Source of the DNA: Fen-1273 sp963837815
Lineage (GTDB): Bacteria; Bacteroidota; Ignavibacteria; UBA10030; UBA6906
Direction of reading: 5' to 3'
NCBI GenBank assembly: GCA_963837815.1
Contig: CAWIOS010000012.1
Span: 682,001 to 746,000 of the forward strand
Length of the DNA: 64,000 bases
Shown here: positions 34,097 to 43,290 of the stretch, in pieces
Layout: every line of letters starts with the position of its first letter
Numbering within the stretch: the first letter of the stretch is position 1
Translations under genes and position numbers: made by a program
The notes under the pieces: model-generated
Database searches by the model: none
Told to the model about the DNA's origin: nothing
What the model saw: only the letters and a program-made list of their open reading frames with translations

Positions 34097-34923
34097 ACCG
34101 TGACCGCCTTCATTATTGTGGAGTTCACAAACTCACCCGCCAGCGAACGCCCGATCGCCCTGATCGAGAGCGCGGCAGCGGAATGCGGAAACCGCGTCAT
34201 GACCGCTTCCTGCTGCTGGATCGCTTTGTGCACGCAGGGATCAAACGGAACGAATCCGGGATACCCGAACGACCGCCCCAGGAAATGGTCGACGGCGAGG
34301 CGCAGCCGGTTCACGGTCTCGTCGGCGTCCGCCGGCTCGCGCACCGCGTTCACGATAAGATTCACCGCCGCGTCCGCGCGCGTGGCCCAGAGGACCTTCA
34401 TCATTGCATACGCATCGAGAATCGCCGTGGGCTCTGTCGTCGTGATGATCAGCGTCTCGTCCGCAGGCTCCGCAAACTGTATTATCTCCGGCGTGAGGCC
34501 GGCCGCGGTATCGATCATGAGAACGTCATACCGCTCCCGGAGGCCGAGGATCTCGTCGATGAGGCGTTCCTGGACCCCGGGGGTCAGAAGCGGATAGTCA
34601 ATTTCCCCGGAATTCCCCGCCAGGATCCTCAGGCCATCCTTCGGGGACATGAGCGCATCCTCCAGATCGACGTCATCCCTCAGGACGTCCGCCAGCCGGT
34701 ACCGGGGGGAGAGCTTCAGCATGACATCCAGCCCCCCGAGGTTTGCATCTGCATCAAGAAGGATCACTTTCTTTCCCAGGTCGCAGAACGTGATCGCGAG
34801 GTTCAATGCCACCGTGCTCTTCCCCGCCCCCCCCTTGCCGCTTGTGACCGTGATGACGTGCGGCCGCGCGGGACGGTGATACAGCTCGGCAATTCTTCTC
34901 ATGCGTTCGGCCTGGTCAGGCAT
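34093..34923 (-). CDS. flhG: MinD-like ATPase FlhG (YlxH/FleN)
   Basis: The protein has 276 residues from the ATG at 34923 (MPDQAERMRRI), the usual DQAxxLR-type N-terminus by which FlhG stimulates FlhF. The deviant Walker A is SGKGGAGKST; further blocks are VILLDADANLGGLDVML and YDVLMIDTAAGLTPE. A C-terminal amphipathic helix near RAIGRSLAGEFVNSTIMK may bind the membrane. It limits flagellar number. The start overlaps flhF by 8 nt. Confidence 0.93.
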   Translation of the reverse strand: MPDQAERMRRIAELYHRPARPHVITVTSGKGGAGKSTVALNLAITFCDLGKKVILLDADANLGGLDVMLKLSPRYRLADVLRDDVDLEDALMSPKDGLRILAGNSGEIDYPLLTPGVQERLIDEILGLRERYDVLMIDTAAGLTPEIIQFAEPADETLIITTTEPTAILDAYAMMKVLWATRADAAVNLIVNAVREPADADETVNRLRLAVDHFLGRSFGYPGFVPFDPCVHKAIQQQEAVMTRFPHSAAALSIRAIGRSLAGEFVNSTIMKAVTV

Positions 34924-36169
34924 GCGCGATATCCCCCGAGTATACCATGCTTGCAAATCTGGCCGGATCGACACGGACGATGTCGTCGGGCACGGTCTGG
35001 CCGGTCGTCACATAGGAGACCGGGATCCTGTCACGGCTCGCCACGCTCAGGAGGGGGCCGAGCGTCACCGCTTCATCCAGCTTTGAAAAAAGGAGCCTGT
35101 TCGGCTTCACGACGCGGAACCTGTCGATAATGTCGAGCGCGCCCTTCGTCGACGTCGATGCGCTCAGAACCAGGTGGATGTCGTCCGGCTCGGCTGCATT
35201 CATGAAGCGCGCAAGCTCCCCCAGTTCCTTCGGCGAGCGCTGGCTGCGGCCGACGGTATCGATCAGGACGATGTCCCTGTCCCTGAATTTGCCGATTGCG
35301 GCGGCCATCTCCGCCGGCCTGTACACCACCTCCATCGGGATGTCGGCGATCGCTGCGAATGTCTTGAGCTGCTCAATCGCGCCTATCCTGTACGTGTCCG
35401 CCGAAATCAGGCCCACCGAGCGGTGGTTAAGAAGCTTGTGAATCGCCGCGAGCTTGGCGACCGTCGTCGTTTTGCCGACGCCGGTCGGTCCGACGAGCGC
35501 GGTCACGTGCGTCTTCCGGCGCCGGGGCTTCACCTCCGGCGCGGTCGCGACGAGGCCGGCCATCGCGTCGAGAACCGCACGTTCGGCGGCGGCCGACCCG
35601 CCGGGGCGATCGCCGGCGGCTGTCGAGGCATGGACCGACTGCACGAGATCCGCCGCGAGCTTCTCTTCGACGTCCCTGTCCACGAGCGCGATGTAGAGGC
35701 TGCGGAGGTGTTCCGGAAGCGCCGGCATCCTGTCGTATTTCAGGTGTTCAACGACCGTCGAGAGGGTCCCGCGCATCTCGGCCAGCTCGACTTTCAGCTG
35801 TTCGAAATCCCCCCTGTCGCGCCCCGCAGGCCTCTCCATGTTCCCATTCTGAGAGACAGCGCGCTGCTGGAACTGACGTGCCACTTTTCTGAGACTCTCA
35901 ACCGGATCTTCCACGGCGCAGGAGTCCCCTGCGCCTGCCCCGGGGGAATCGGCGGTCCCGCCGGCGGACCGGGCATAGGGGTTGCGGCGGGGGGGGGTGA
36001 CATCATCCACCGCCGCCGTAATCTCGAACATTTCCTTCGCGAGGAAGCTGAGCTGCCCTTCCTTCGGGATATTGCGGCTGTTGAGGACAACGGCCCCGGA
36101 GCCGAGCTCCTTCCGCATCTGGTCCGTCGCTTCCTTGAGCGTCCGCCCGACGAATCGCTTAATTCTCAT
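34916..36169 (-). CDS. flhF: SRP-type GTPase FlhF
   Basis: This 417-residue protein begins MRIKRFVGRTLKEATDQMRKELGSGAVVLNSR, typical of FlhF. A basic/low-complexity B domain (about 60-140) is followed by the NG GTPase domain (about 180-415) with VGPTGVGKTTTVAKLAA, SADTYRIGAIEQLKTFA, DTVGRSQ and the guanine-specificity TKLD-like SKLDE. It positions the flagellum at the pole together with FlhG. It overlaps flhA by 11 nt. Confidence 0.96.
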   Translation of the reverse strand: MRIKRFVGRTLKEATDQMRKELGSGAVVLNSRNIPKEGQLSFLAKEMFEITAAVDDVTPPRRNPYARSAGGTADSPGAGAGDSCAVEDPVESLRKVARQFQQRAVSQNGNMERPAGRDRGDFEQLKVELAEMRGTLSTVVEHLKYDRMPALPEHLRSLYIALVDRDVEEKLAADLVQSVHASTAAGDRPGGSAAAERAVLDAMAGLVATAPEVKPRRRKTHVTALVGPTGVGKTTTVAKLAAIHKLLNHRSVGLISADTYRIGAIEQLKTFAAIADIPMEVVYRPAEMAAAIGKFRDRDIVLIDTVGRSQRSPKELGELARFMNAAEPDDIHLVLSASTSTKGALDIIDRFRVVKPNRLLFSKLDEAVTLGPLLSVASRDRIPVSYVTTGQTVPDDIVRVDPARFASMVYSGDIAHA

Positions 36170-38255
36170 TGATGACCTCGAGTCTGCCGATGAATTCGAT
36201 TTCGGTCTCCGGTGGAAGCTCGGTGAAAGAGAGGACCGTCACCGCGGGAAACGCAGTATGGATCAGCCTGTAGAAATAGGGACGCACGGTCGCCGCGCAG
36301 AGAACCGCGGGGGGAAACCCCGAGCCGATGCAACGCTCGACGTTCGACGCCAGCGCTTCGTGGATTGCCCCTACGACCGCCGGCGAAAGCCCGAGACTCG
36401 GGCTCGTTTCGCGCTGGTTCTGCAGCGCGTTCGTGATCATCTGCTCCAGCGCAGGGCCCATGGCAATCGCGTGCACGATGCCGCGGGCGTCCCGGTGAAG
36501 CCGCGCGATCGTCTCGGAAAGAGAATGCCGGACGTATTCCGTCAGCACATCCACGTTTTTCGTCACGCGGGCGTAATCCAGGAGCGCCTCCAGGATCGTC
36601 ACGAGATCCCGGACGGGAATCCCCTCTTTCAGGAGGTTCTGCAGAACCTTCTGCACCGTGCCCGTCGGGAGTATCTCGGGTGTCAGCTCCTCCACGATTG
36701 CGGGGTATTCTTTCTTGAGATTTTCGATGAGTTTCTTCGTGTCCTGCCGTCCCAGGATCTTGTCTGCGTTCTTCCGGAGAAGCTCCTGCAGGTGCGTCGA
36801 GAGGACCGCCGAAGGCTGCACGACCGTATATCCCATCATCTCCGCCTTCTCACGATCGGGGGCCGCCACCCATACCGCGGGGAGTCCGAACGCGGGCTCC
36901 GTGACGGCCATGCCCGGTATTGCGTCGGGCGACCCGACCGCGTTCATGGCAAGGAAACGATCCATGATGAGTTCGCTCGTTGCCAGCACGTTTCCCCGGA
37001 TTTTGATGACGTACTGATTCGGGCCGAGCTGCAGGTTGTCCCGGACGCGGACGGGAGGGATGACGATTCCCAGGTCCATTGCGAGCTGCTTGCGGAGTGA
37101 CGTGATTCTCGTGAAGAGATCGCCGCCCTGCGCGTCGTCCACGAGGGAAATCAGGGCATAGCCGATCTCCAGCTCGACAGGATCGACCTGCAGGTAGTCC
37201 TCGATGCGGTCCTCCTTCTTCGCCGCCGCGGCCGCGGGAGGCTTTACCGTGCGCGCCGCGTCTTTCCTGTCGCGCAACTGCACGAATCCGAGCCCCCCGC
37301 TCACGCCGGAAAGGACGAGGAAGGGAATTGTCGGCAGCCCCGGGATTATCGCGAAAAGAAAGAGAGCCCCGCCGGCGATCAGAAGGGCCTTCGGCCGTCC
37401 GAAGATCTGTGTCCGGATCTCCCGGTCGAGCGCGTTGCCGGAGGCACTCCGGGTGACGACCATGCCCGCCGCCGTCGCGATAACGAGCGCGGGAATCTGC
37501 GTCACGAGTCCATCACCCACCGTCAGGAGGGTGTAATTATGAAGCGCGTCGGTGAAGCTCATCCCTTTCTGCACGACACCGATGATGAAGCCACCGATGA
37601 TATTGACGATATTGATGAGCAGGCCCGCCACCGCATCCCCGCGGACAAACTTGCTCGCTCCGTCCATCGCACCGTAAAACTCCGCCTCGCGGGCGATGCC
37701 GGCCCGCCGGTCGCGTGCCTCCATCTCGGTGATCAGACCGGCGTTCATGTCCGCATCGATCGCCATCTGCTTCCCGGGCATTGCATCCAGGGTGAAGCGG
37801 GCCGCCACCTCGGCGATGCGCCCGGCCCCCTTCACGATGACGATAAACTGGATCAGGACCAGGATCAGGAAGATGATAAACCCGACGACGTAGTTGCCCT
37901 TCACGACAAATGATCCGAAGGCGTTGATCACCTCCCCTGCATACCCCTCGCCGAGAACAAGGCGCGTCGAGGCGACGTTCAGCGAGAGCCGGAATATCGT
38001 CAGGATCAGGAGGAGCCCGGGGAACACGGAGAGCTCGAGGGGGTGCGTGATGTACATCGAAACCATCAGGATCAGAATCGCGACCGTGATGTTCGTCGCA
38101 AGGAGAATGTCAAGAATCACCGGCGGGAGAGGAACGATCATGAGCGCGAGGATCATGATGACGCCCACGGCCAGGAACACGTCGCTGTTCGCTCCCAGTG
38201 AACGGAGCGTTCTGCGGATGCCATCGGAAGGGCCGGATGTCATTACTGCGTCCAT
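36159..38255 (-). CDS. flhA: Flagellar export gate protein FlhA
   Basis: This 698-residue protein has eight N-terminal TM helices (about 20-320) with the FHIPEP-family signature region AARFTLDAMPGKQMAIDADMNAGLITEMEARDRRAGIAREAEFYGAMDGASKFVRGDA. The C-terminal cytoplasmic domain (about 350-690) has LELEIGYALI-like and DRFLAMN segments and binds export chaperone-substrate complexes. It has full family length. It follows flhB by 3 nt. Confidence 0.97.
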   Translation of the reverse strand: MDAVMTSGPSDGIRRTLRSLGANSDVFLAVGVIMILALMIVPLPPVILDILLATNITVAILILMVSMYITHPLELSVFPGLLLILTIFRLSLNVASTRLVLGEGYAGEVINAFGSFVVKGNYVVGFIIFLILVLIQFIVIVKGAGRIAEVAARFTLDAMPGKQMAIDADMNAGLITEMEARDRRAGIAREAEFYGAMDGASKFVRGDAVAGLLINIVNIIGGFIIGVVQKGMSFTDALHNYTLLTVGDGLVTQIPALVIATAAGMVVTRSASGNALDREIRTQIFGRPKALLIAGGALFLFAIIPGLPTIPFLVLSGVSGGLGFVQLRDRKDAARTVKPPAAAAAKKEDRIEDYLQVDPVELEIGYALISLVDDAQGGDLFTRITSLRKQLAMDLGIVIPPVRVRDNLQLGPNQYVIKIRGNVLATSELIMDRFLAMNAVGSPDAIPGMAVTEPAFGLPAVWVAAPDREKAEMMGYTVVQPSAVLSTHLQELLRKNADKILGRQDTKKLIENLKKEYPAIVEELTPEILPTGTVQKVLQNLLKEGIPVRDLVTILEALLDYARVTKNVDVLTEYVRHSLSETIARLHRDARGIVHAIAMGPALEQMITNALQNQRETSPSLGLSPAVVGAIHEALASNVERCIGSGFPPAVLCAATVRPYFYRLIHTAFPAVTVLSFTELPPETEIEFIGRLEVINEN

Positions 38256-38258
38256 GGA

Positions 38259-39350
38259 TCAGTTCATTCTCATGCCGGCGGCGTCGGACTTCAGCCGGTA
38301 GATATAGGCCAGGAGCTGTGCGACGGCCTGGAACATTTTTTCGGGGATTTCCTCCCCCACCTCGACCGACTGGAACAGCGTACGCGCCAGGGGCCTGTCT
38401 TCGACGACGGGGACGTCGTGCTCGAGCGCGACCTCCTTTATCCTCTGCGCGATGAGGTCCGCTCCTTTCGCAACAACCTTTGGTGCGGACATCTTCGCCG
38501 TATCGTATTTCAGCGCAACGGCGAGATGCGTCGGGTTCGTGACGACGACGTCGGCCGTGGGAACGTCCTGCATCATGCGCCGGTAGGCGATGCGCCTCTG
38601 GATCGATCTGACGCGCGACTTCACCTGGGGATCACCTTCCAGCTGCTTCCCCTCGTCCTTGACCTCCTGCTTCGTCATGCGCATCTCTCGCTCGAATTCA
38701 TACCGCTGGTATGCATAATCCACGGCGGCGAGAACGAGAAACGCGAGTCCCGTCCTGAACCCGACGGACATCGCGCCCTGTGCCATGAAGGACAGGACGC
38801 CCGCAGGGTCGCCGTCCATCATTGTTATCGATTCCGCAAGGATGCCCTGCATCGCGTCCCAGGCCACATAACCGACGACAGTGACCTTGAGAATGTTCTT
38901 CAGGAGCTCGACGAGGGAACGGCGCGAGACGAGCACCTTCTTGATCCCGTTGAGGGGGTTCAACTTCTTGAAATCGGGCATAAGGGGCTCGGTGGTAAAG
39001 ATGAATCCCACCTGGGCGACATTCAGGCCGACGCCGACGATTGCAATGCCCACCAGGAGAGGGAGGGCGATCGTCGCAAACCGGACTATCCCCCAGACCG
39101 CCATTTCCTGCACACCGGCCACCGTGACCCTGTAGCTGCCGGCGGAAGAGAAGAGCTGGCGGGACATCTCTGCGAGCCCCGAAGCCATCACTCCCCCCAT
39201 CACGCGCAGAAGAAGGGCACCGAACACGAGAACGGCCGCGGAGTTGAGCTCCTGGCTGCGGTACACCTTCCCTTTTTGCCTGGCGTCATCCTTCTTTTTA
39301 TCGCTTGCCGGCTCTGTTCTATCCTCAAAAGATTCCTGGGCCATTGTCAC
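38259..39350 (-). CDS. flhB: Flagellar export gate protein FlhB
   Basis: This 363-residue protein begins AQESFEDRTEPASDKKKDDARQKGKVYRSQEL, the conserved FlhB start with 'TEPAT-KKLxxARxxGQ'-like pattern. It has four TM helices (about 35-210) and a cytoplasmic domain with the autocleavage site NPTH in VVTNPTHLAVALKYD. Cleavage at Asn-Pro switches export from hook to filament. The start is a GTG overlapping fliR (GTGA); an ATG 6 nt further in is equally possible. Confidence 0.96.
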   Translation of the reverse strand: MTMAQESFEDRTEPASDKKKDDARQKGKVYRSQELNSAAVLVFGALLLRVMGGVMASGLAEMSRQLFSSAGSYRVTVAGVQEMAVWGIVRFATIALPLLVGIAIVGVGLNVAQVGFIFTTEPLMPDFKKLNPLNGIKKVLVSRRSLVELLKNILKVTVVGYVAWDAMQGILAESITMMDGDPAGVLSFMAQGAMSVGFRTGLAFLVLAAVDYAYQRYEFEREMRMTKQEVKDEGKQLEGDPQVKSRVRSIQRRIAYRRMMQDVPTADVVVTNPTHLAVALKYDTAKMSAPKVVAKGADLIAQRIKEVALEHDVPVVEDRPLARTLFQSVEVGEEIPEKMFQAVAQLLAYIYRLKSDAAGMRMN

Positions 39351-40114
39351 ATCGCCTTTACGATGTCGAGAACCCCGTCTTCGAAATTCAGAAGCAGCTT
39401 GCTGAACACCGCGATCACCATCGGCGCAGAAGCCATCAGGACGAAGATGCCCGCGCCGGTCTTCAGCGACATCGTCACGAAGAAAATGTTGATCTGGGGC
39501 GCAACCCGCGCCATCACCGCCAGCCCGATGTTGATGAGGAACGAGGTCACGATCACCGGCGCGGCCAGTTTCACGCCCACTGCGATCGTCATTCCCGTTA
39601 TGCGCGTCATTCCGTCAAGGAGCGACGGACTCATGTGGAAGGTCCCCAGGGGGACCGTGCTGTAACTCACGTGAAGCGCCTCGAGAACGAAGTGATGCCC
39701 GTTCAGGATGAAGAAGACCATCAACGTGGCCATCGAGAGAAGCTGTGAGACGATATTGCTGGAGCTGCCGTTTTGCGGGTCGTAGAGCATTGCCAGCGAA
39801 AGCCCGAGGTCGAATCCCAGGAGCTCACCCGCGGTGATGACCCCCTGAAAGACCAGCCCGGAGACAAACCCGATCATCATGCCGACCGCAGCTTCCTTCA
39901 GGGCCAGGACGACGATCGATCCCAGGCGGAGGTCCACCTCGGGATGAGCCGCCGCAACGACAGGGAAGAGCACGAACGTCAGGAACACCCCCAGGGCAAC
40001 TTTCACCGCCGCGGGAATCGCAGGGTGTCCGAATCCCGGTGCGAGGACGAGAAGCGATGTCACCCGCACGAAGACCAGAATTCCGATGACGAACTGGAGG
40101 ACCGCGATTTCCAT
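39347..40114 (-). CDS. fliR: Flagellar export gate protein FliR
   Basis: The protein has 255 residues from the ATG at 40114, just after fliQ. There are six hydrophobic segments, with family blocks VLAPGFGHPAIPAAVKVALGVFLTFVLFPV, AAVGMMIGFVSGLVFQGVITAGELLGFDLGLSLA, and APVIVTSFLINIGLAVMARVAPQINIFFV. FliR completes the FliP5Q4R1 export gate. It is coupled on both sides. Confidence 0.96.
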   Translation of the reverse strand: MEIAVLQFVIGILVFVRVTSLLVLAPGFGHPAIPAAVKVALGVFLTFVLFPVVAAAHPEVDLRLGSIVVLALKEAAVGMMIGFVSGLVFQGVITAGELLGFDLGLSLAMLYDPQNGSSSNIVSQLLSMATLMVFFILNGHHFVLEALHVSYSTVPLGTFHMSPSLLDGMTRITGMTIAVGVKLAAPVIVTSFLINIGLAVMARVAPQINIFFVTMSLKTGAGIFVLMASAPMVIAVFSKLLLNFEDGVLDIVKAM

Positions 40115-40115
40115 C

Positions 40116-40385
40116 TCAATGCCCGAGCGCCGGAATGTTGTTGAAAAGGCCGGTCGTGAATGATACGACAACATCGATCATCCAGGGAAGGGTCAGGACT
40201 GCGACAATGGCGATGACGATGAGCTTCGGAACGAACGTGAGCGTGACATCCTGGATCGACGTCGCGGCCTGGAATACCGAGATCAGGAGCCCCACGACGA
40301 GGGACACGACGAGGAGCGGGGCCGAGACAAGGAGCGCGGTGTAGAGCGCCTCACGGAACACGTAGATCACAAATTCCTGGGACAT
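40116..40385 (-). CDS. fliQ: Flagellar export gate protein FliQ
   Basis: This 89-residue protein has two TM helices: ALYTALLVSAPLLVVSLVVGLLISVFQAATSIQD and FVPKLIVIAIVAVLTLPWMID, with the QxTSIQDxTLTFVPK pattern fully conserved. It lies between fliP and fliR, as usual. Confidence 0.97.
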   Translation of the reverse strand: MSQEFVIYVFREALYTALLVSAPLLVVSLVVGLLISVFQAATSIQDVTLTFVPKLIVIAIVAVLTLPWMIDVVVSFTTGLFNNIPALGH

Positions 40386-40395
40386 GCCTTCTCCT

Positions 40396-41160
40396 TCAGC
40401 GGAAACTGTTCAGCACGGAACCGACAATCAGGTGCCACCCGTCCACGAGAATAAACAGCAGGATCTTGAACGGGAGCGAAATCAGGACCGGGGGGAGCAT
40501 CATCATCCCCATCGACATCAGGACGCTTGACACGACGAGGTCGATAACGAGAAAAGGAACAAACAGAATGAACCCGATCTGAAAACCGATGCGAAGTTCG
40601 CTTATGGCAAACGCCGGCACAAGCGCATACGTCGGGACGTCATCCCGGGAGGCGGGCTTGCCCATGTTTGCCATCCTGACAAACAACCCGAGGTCCTCCT
40701 CGCGGGTCTGGCGAAACATGAACTCCCTCAGGGGGACGATCCCCCTGTCGTATGCCTGCTGCATCGACATCTTCCCGTTGAGATACGGTTGGAGCGCGTC
40801 GTCGTTCATGCGTCCCCACGTGGGCGCCATCACGAAGAACGTCATGAACATTGCGAGCCCGATAAGGACCTGCGGAGGGGGAACCTGCTGCGTCCCCATC
40901 GCCTGTTTCAGAAAACTGAACACCACGATAATCCGCGTGAAAGCGGTCGTCAGGATCAGGATTGCCGGCGCCAGGGACAGAATCGTCATGAAGAACAGAA
41001 TCTGGAGCGTCACGGAGACGTCCTCGGGCTTTGTCGTTTTGCCGAGCTCGATCGAAACCTTCGGGAGCGCGAGCGTTTTCGACTGCGCAAGGGCTGCGCT
41101 TCCCGTCACAATAACGAGAAGGACGAGGATGAACAGCCTATTTCGTGTGCTTCGTCGCAA
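40396..41160 (-). CDS. fliP: Flagellar export gate protein FliP
   Basis: This 254-residue protein starts at a TTG at 41160 with GGGGGG upstream and a cleavable signal peptide (about 1-25, SAALAQ), as is normal for FliP. Family signatures are FMTILSLAPAILILTTAFTRIIVVFSFLKQAMGTQQVPP and IGFILFVPFLVIDLVVSSVLMSMGMMMLPPVLISLPFKILLFILVDGW. It overlaps fliO by 23 nt. Confidence 0.96.
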   Translation of the reverse strand: MRRSTRNRLFILVLLVIVTGSAALAQSKTLALPKVSIELGKTTKPEDVSVTLQILFFMTILSLAPAILILTTAFTRIIVVFSFLKQAMGTQQVPPPQVLIGLAMFMTFFVMAPTWGRMNDDALQPYLNGKMSMQQAYDRGIVPLREFMFRQTREEDLGLFVRMANMGKPASRDDVPTYALVPAFAISELRIGFQIGFILFVPFLVIDLVVSSVLMSMGMMMLPPVLISLPFKILLFILVDGWHLIVGSVLNSFR

Positions 41161-41554
41161 GGAATGCCCCCCGGAATGACATTTTCAGAATTTCGGAAAA
41201 CGACTGCTTCCCCCCCGCCCAGGCCGGCTTCCGGCCGGCGAACCAGCCGGGCGCCTGCTCGTCCTGCATCATCCTGTCCTCCACGGAGACAATTGTTTCC
41301 GGATCGCTGATCTCGCTCAGCGTCTGCATCCCGTGCTCCGACGCACCGACGATGATCACCCTGTTGAGGACTTTCAACACGTAGACGGCAGTGCGGGGCT
41401 GGAGCGAGCGGTGGCCCAGGAGTTCCACCTCAACGAGCGACCGTCCCCTCCCCTTTCCGGCATGCATGAAGCGCTTCATGACCCAGGCGAACCCGAGCAT
41501 CAGGGCGATGATCGCCGAGAGGGAGAGAAGGGTCCGCAGAACGATCCATTCCAT
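41138..41554 (-). CDS. fliO: Flagellar export assembly protein FliO
   Basis: This 138-residue protein has an N-terminal TM helix (about 8-26, LLSLSAIIALMLGFAWVMK) and a cytoplasmic domain with VELLGHRSLQPRTAVYVLKVLNRVIIVGASEHGMQTLSEI, the FliO/FliZ-type pattern. It aids FliP assembly. It lies 3 nt after fliN and overlaps fliP. Confidence 0.9.
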   Translation of the reverse strand: MEWIVLRTLLSLSAIIALMLGFAWVMKRFMHAGKGRGRSLVEVELLGHRSLQPRTAVYVLKVLNRVIIVGASEHGMQTLSEISDPETIVSVEDRMMQDEQAPGWFAGRKPAWAGGKQSFSEILKMSFRGAFLATKHTK

Positions 41555-41557
41555 CTG

Positions 41558-42283
41558 TCATTTCCCCAGACTTTTTACACGTTCCGACGTCTCGATCAGG
41601 TTTGTGATCCTGATGCCGAAGTGTTTCTCGATGACGACGACTTCCCCCTCCGCCATTTTCTTGCCGTTTACGATCACGTCCACGGGCTCGCTCGCCAGCT
41701 TCTCGAACTCGACAACCGAACCCCTCCGGAGATCAAGTATGTCCCTGATCTGGAGGTTCGTCCGGCCCAGCTCGATCGCCACCGGCAGCGTCAGATCGAG
41801 GAGAAGGTCCATTTTCCTGTCGCGCTCGACAGTCGCGGGCGCCGCCTCCAGGGGCGGAAACATGGCGGCCTCTGCCACCGTCTGCGGCGATGCGGCCGGG
41901 GTCTCCACTTCGGGCACTTCCGGAACAGCCTCTTGCAGCGCAGGGTCTTCCATTTTTGGGGCTTCCAGTTTTGTTGATTCAGTTTTTGAGGGCCCGGGTT
42001 TGGCGGGCTCTGCAGTTGCCGATCTGGCTTTTGCAGCCTCGATCTTTGCGGCTTCCGCCTTCCCGGATTCGATCCTCGCGGCTTCAGCTCTCTCGGATTC
42101 GATCTTTGCCGCCTCTGCTTTCTCGACTTCAAGCTTTGCAGATCCGGCGTTCTCGGCTTCAATCCGGGCAGCATCAGACTTGCCGGCATCGGGAACCGGG
42201 GATTCAACCGGAGAGGACTCCGCCTGCCCGGTTTCCGTGCCGCCCGAAACGTTGTCTGCCTGCAGTTCTTCCGACACTGTCAC
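41558..42283 (-). CDS. fliN: C-ring protein FliN with decapeptide-repeat extension
   Basis: This 241-residue protein is about 100 longer than typical FliN. The C-terminal SpoA domain (about 155-237) has LLLDLTLPVAIELGRTNLQIRDILDLRRGSVVEFEKLASEPVDVIVNGKKMAEGEVVVIEKHFGIRI. The N-terminal part is Ala/Glu/Lys-rich with five 10-residue repeats at 38-88 of the form [S/A]A-[K/R]-[I/L]-E-x3-A-[E/G], predicted to form a charged helix, then a Pro-rich linker. It starts at GTG overlapping the fliM stop (GTGA). It is part of the switch complex for rotation direction and of the FliH docking site. Confidence 0.94.
   Translation of the reverse strand: MTVSEELQADNVSGGTETGQAESSPVESPVPDAGKSDAARIEAENAGSAKLEVEKAEAAKIESERAEAARIESGKAEAAKIEAAKARSATAEPAKPGPSKTESTKLEAPKMEDPALQEAVPEVPEVETPAASPQTVAEAAMFPPLEAAPATVERDRKMDLLLDLTLPVAIELGRTNLQIRDILDLRRGSVVEFEKLASEPVDVIVNGKKMAEGEVVVIEKHFGIRITNLIETSERVKSLGK
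42020..42172 (-). repeat. Five 30-bp tandem repeats inside fliN
   Basis: In-frame degenerate 30-bp units encode decapeptides such as SAKLEVEKAE, AAKIESERAE, AARIESGKAE and AAKIEAAKAR. The period is exactly 30 nt, so copy-number change by slippage would keep the reading frame. They encode the charged helical extension of FliN. Confidence 0.75.
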
Positions 42284-43281
42284 TCTCCCGTGGCGGGGTC
42301 CACATTCGTCCGCGTGATTTTCACCGAGACCTTACCCCGCGATATCCCCGGGCTCCCCCAGAGGCGGGTCTTCCCTCCGAGCGTTACGGCAACTTCCGAT
42401 CCCACCGGGATTGAGGTCCGGAGCACATCGCCGGGCTCGAGATCCAGGAGTTCCCGAAGGGTCAGCCTTGCCTCGCCCAGGATAGCGGTAGCGGCAAGCT
42501 GCGTATCGCCCAGGTGCTTCTGTATCGTCGCCGAGCGGTCCCCGTCCCTGTTCGCCGCCGCAAGCGCGCTGAAGTGCTGGACGTTGAGCTTTGCGAACAC
42601 GTCTTCCAGGGCGAACGTGGGGAAACAGAGATTCATAAGGTATTTCTGCCGGCCGATCACGACCTCGAACGAAACGACCATGACGATCTCGCTTGCCGGC
42701 GCAAGCTGCGCGAAGTCGCCCTCACTCTCGTACCGCTCAAGCTTGAACGTCAGGTCGGCAATCGTCTTCCATGCGCGCTGTATTTCCGTCAACGCGCGCT
42801 GGATGATACCCTTAACGATACTCTGCTCGATCTTTGTGATGAGCCGTGCGTCTTTGCTTCCGTCGGCAACACCGCCCATGAGGTGCTCGACCATGGCAAG
42901 GACGAGCTGGGGGCTCACTTCAAGCGCGGCGAGGGCGTCTGATTCCATAATGCGGAAGACGTACAGGCAGCTCGGGCTTCCGATCGAAAGGACGAATTCA
43001 GAATAGAAAAGCTGGTCCACCGACAGGACACTCACCGACACCGTCGTCTGCATGCGCGACACCAGGTATGAGCCGAATGCCTCCCCGAAGCTGTCATGGA
43101 CTGCCTGGAACGTGCGGAGCTGGTTTTTCGAGAGGCGATGCGGGAGCCGGAAATCAAACGTCACGGCTTCCTTCGCAGACGATTCAGCCTCCGCGGGGAC
43201 TGGCTCGGACTGCGACGCGCCGCCGGACGACATGCCGGAGAGGAGATTATCGATTTCCTGCTGTGAAAGAATCTCGGGCAC
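42280..43281 (-). CDS. fliM: Flagellar switch protein FliM
   Basis: This 333-residue protein has an N-terminal EILSQQEIDNLLSGMSSG, the CheY-P-binding peptide. The middle domain (about 45-230) has LSKNQLRTFQAVHDSFGEAFGSYLVSRM and the GGxxxD-like MGGVADGSKDARLITKIEQSIVKGI. The C-terminal SpoA domain (about 255-325) ends in GSPGISRGKVSVKI. It is in the C ring, binding CheY-P and FliG. Confidence 0.97.
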   Translation of the reverse strand: MPEILSQQEIDNLLSGMSSGGASQSEPVPAEAESSAKEAVTFDFRLPHRLSKNQLRTFQAVHDSFGEAFGSYLVSRMQTTVSVSVLSVDQLFYSEFVLSIGSPSCLYVFRIMESDALAALEVSPQLVLAMVEHLMGGVADGSKDARLITKIEQSIVKGIIQRALTEIQRAWKTIADLTFKLERYESEGDFAQLAPASEIVMVVSFEVVIGRQKYLMNLCFPTFALEDVFAKLNVQHFSALAAANRDGDRSATIQKHLGDTQLAATAILGEARLTLRELLDLEPGDVLRTSIPVGSEVAVTLGGKTRLWGSPGISRGKVSVKITRTNVDPATGE

Positions 43282-43290
43282 GATCGGCTC

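Noticed and set aside
42020..42172. Tandem 30-bp units considered as a CRISPR array
   Set aside because: Repeats are directly adjacent with no spacers, are degenerate, and are in frame within fliN.
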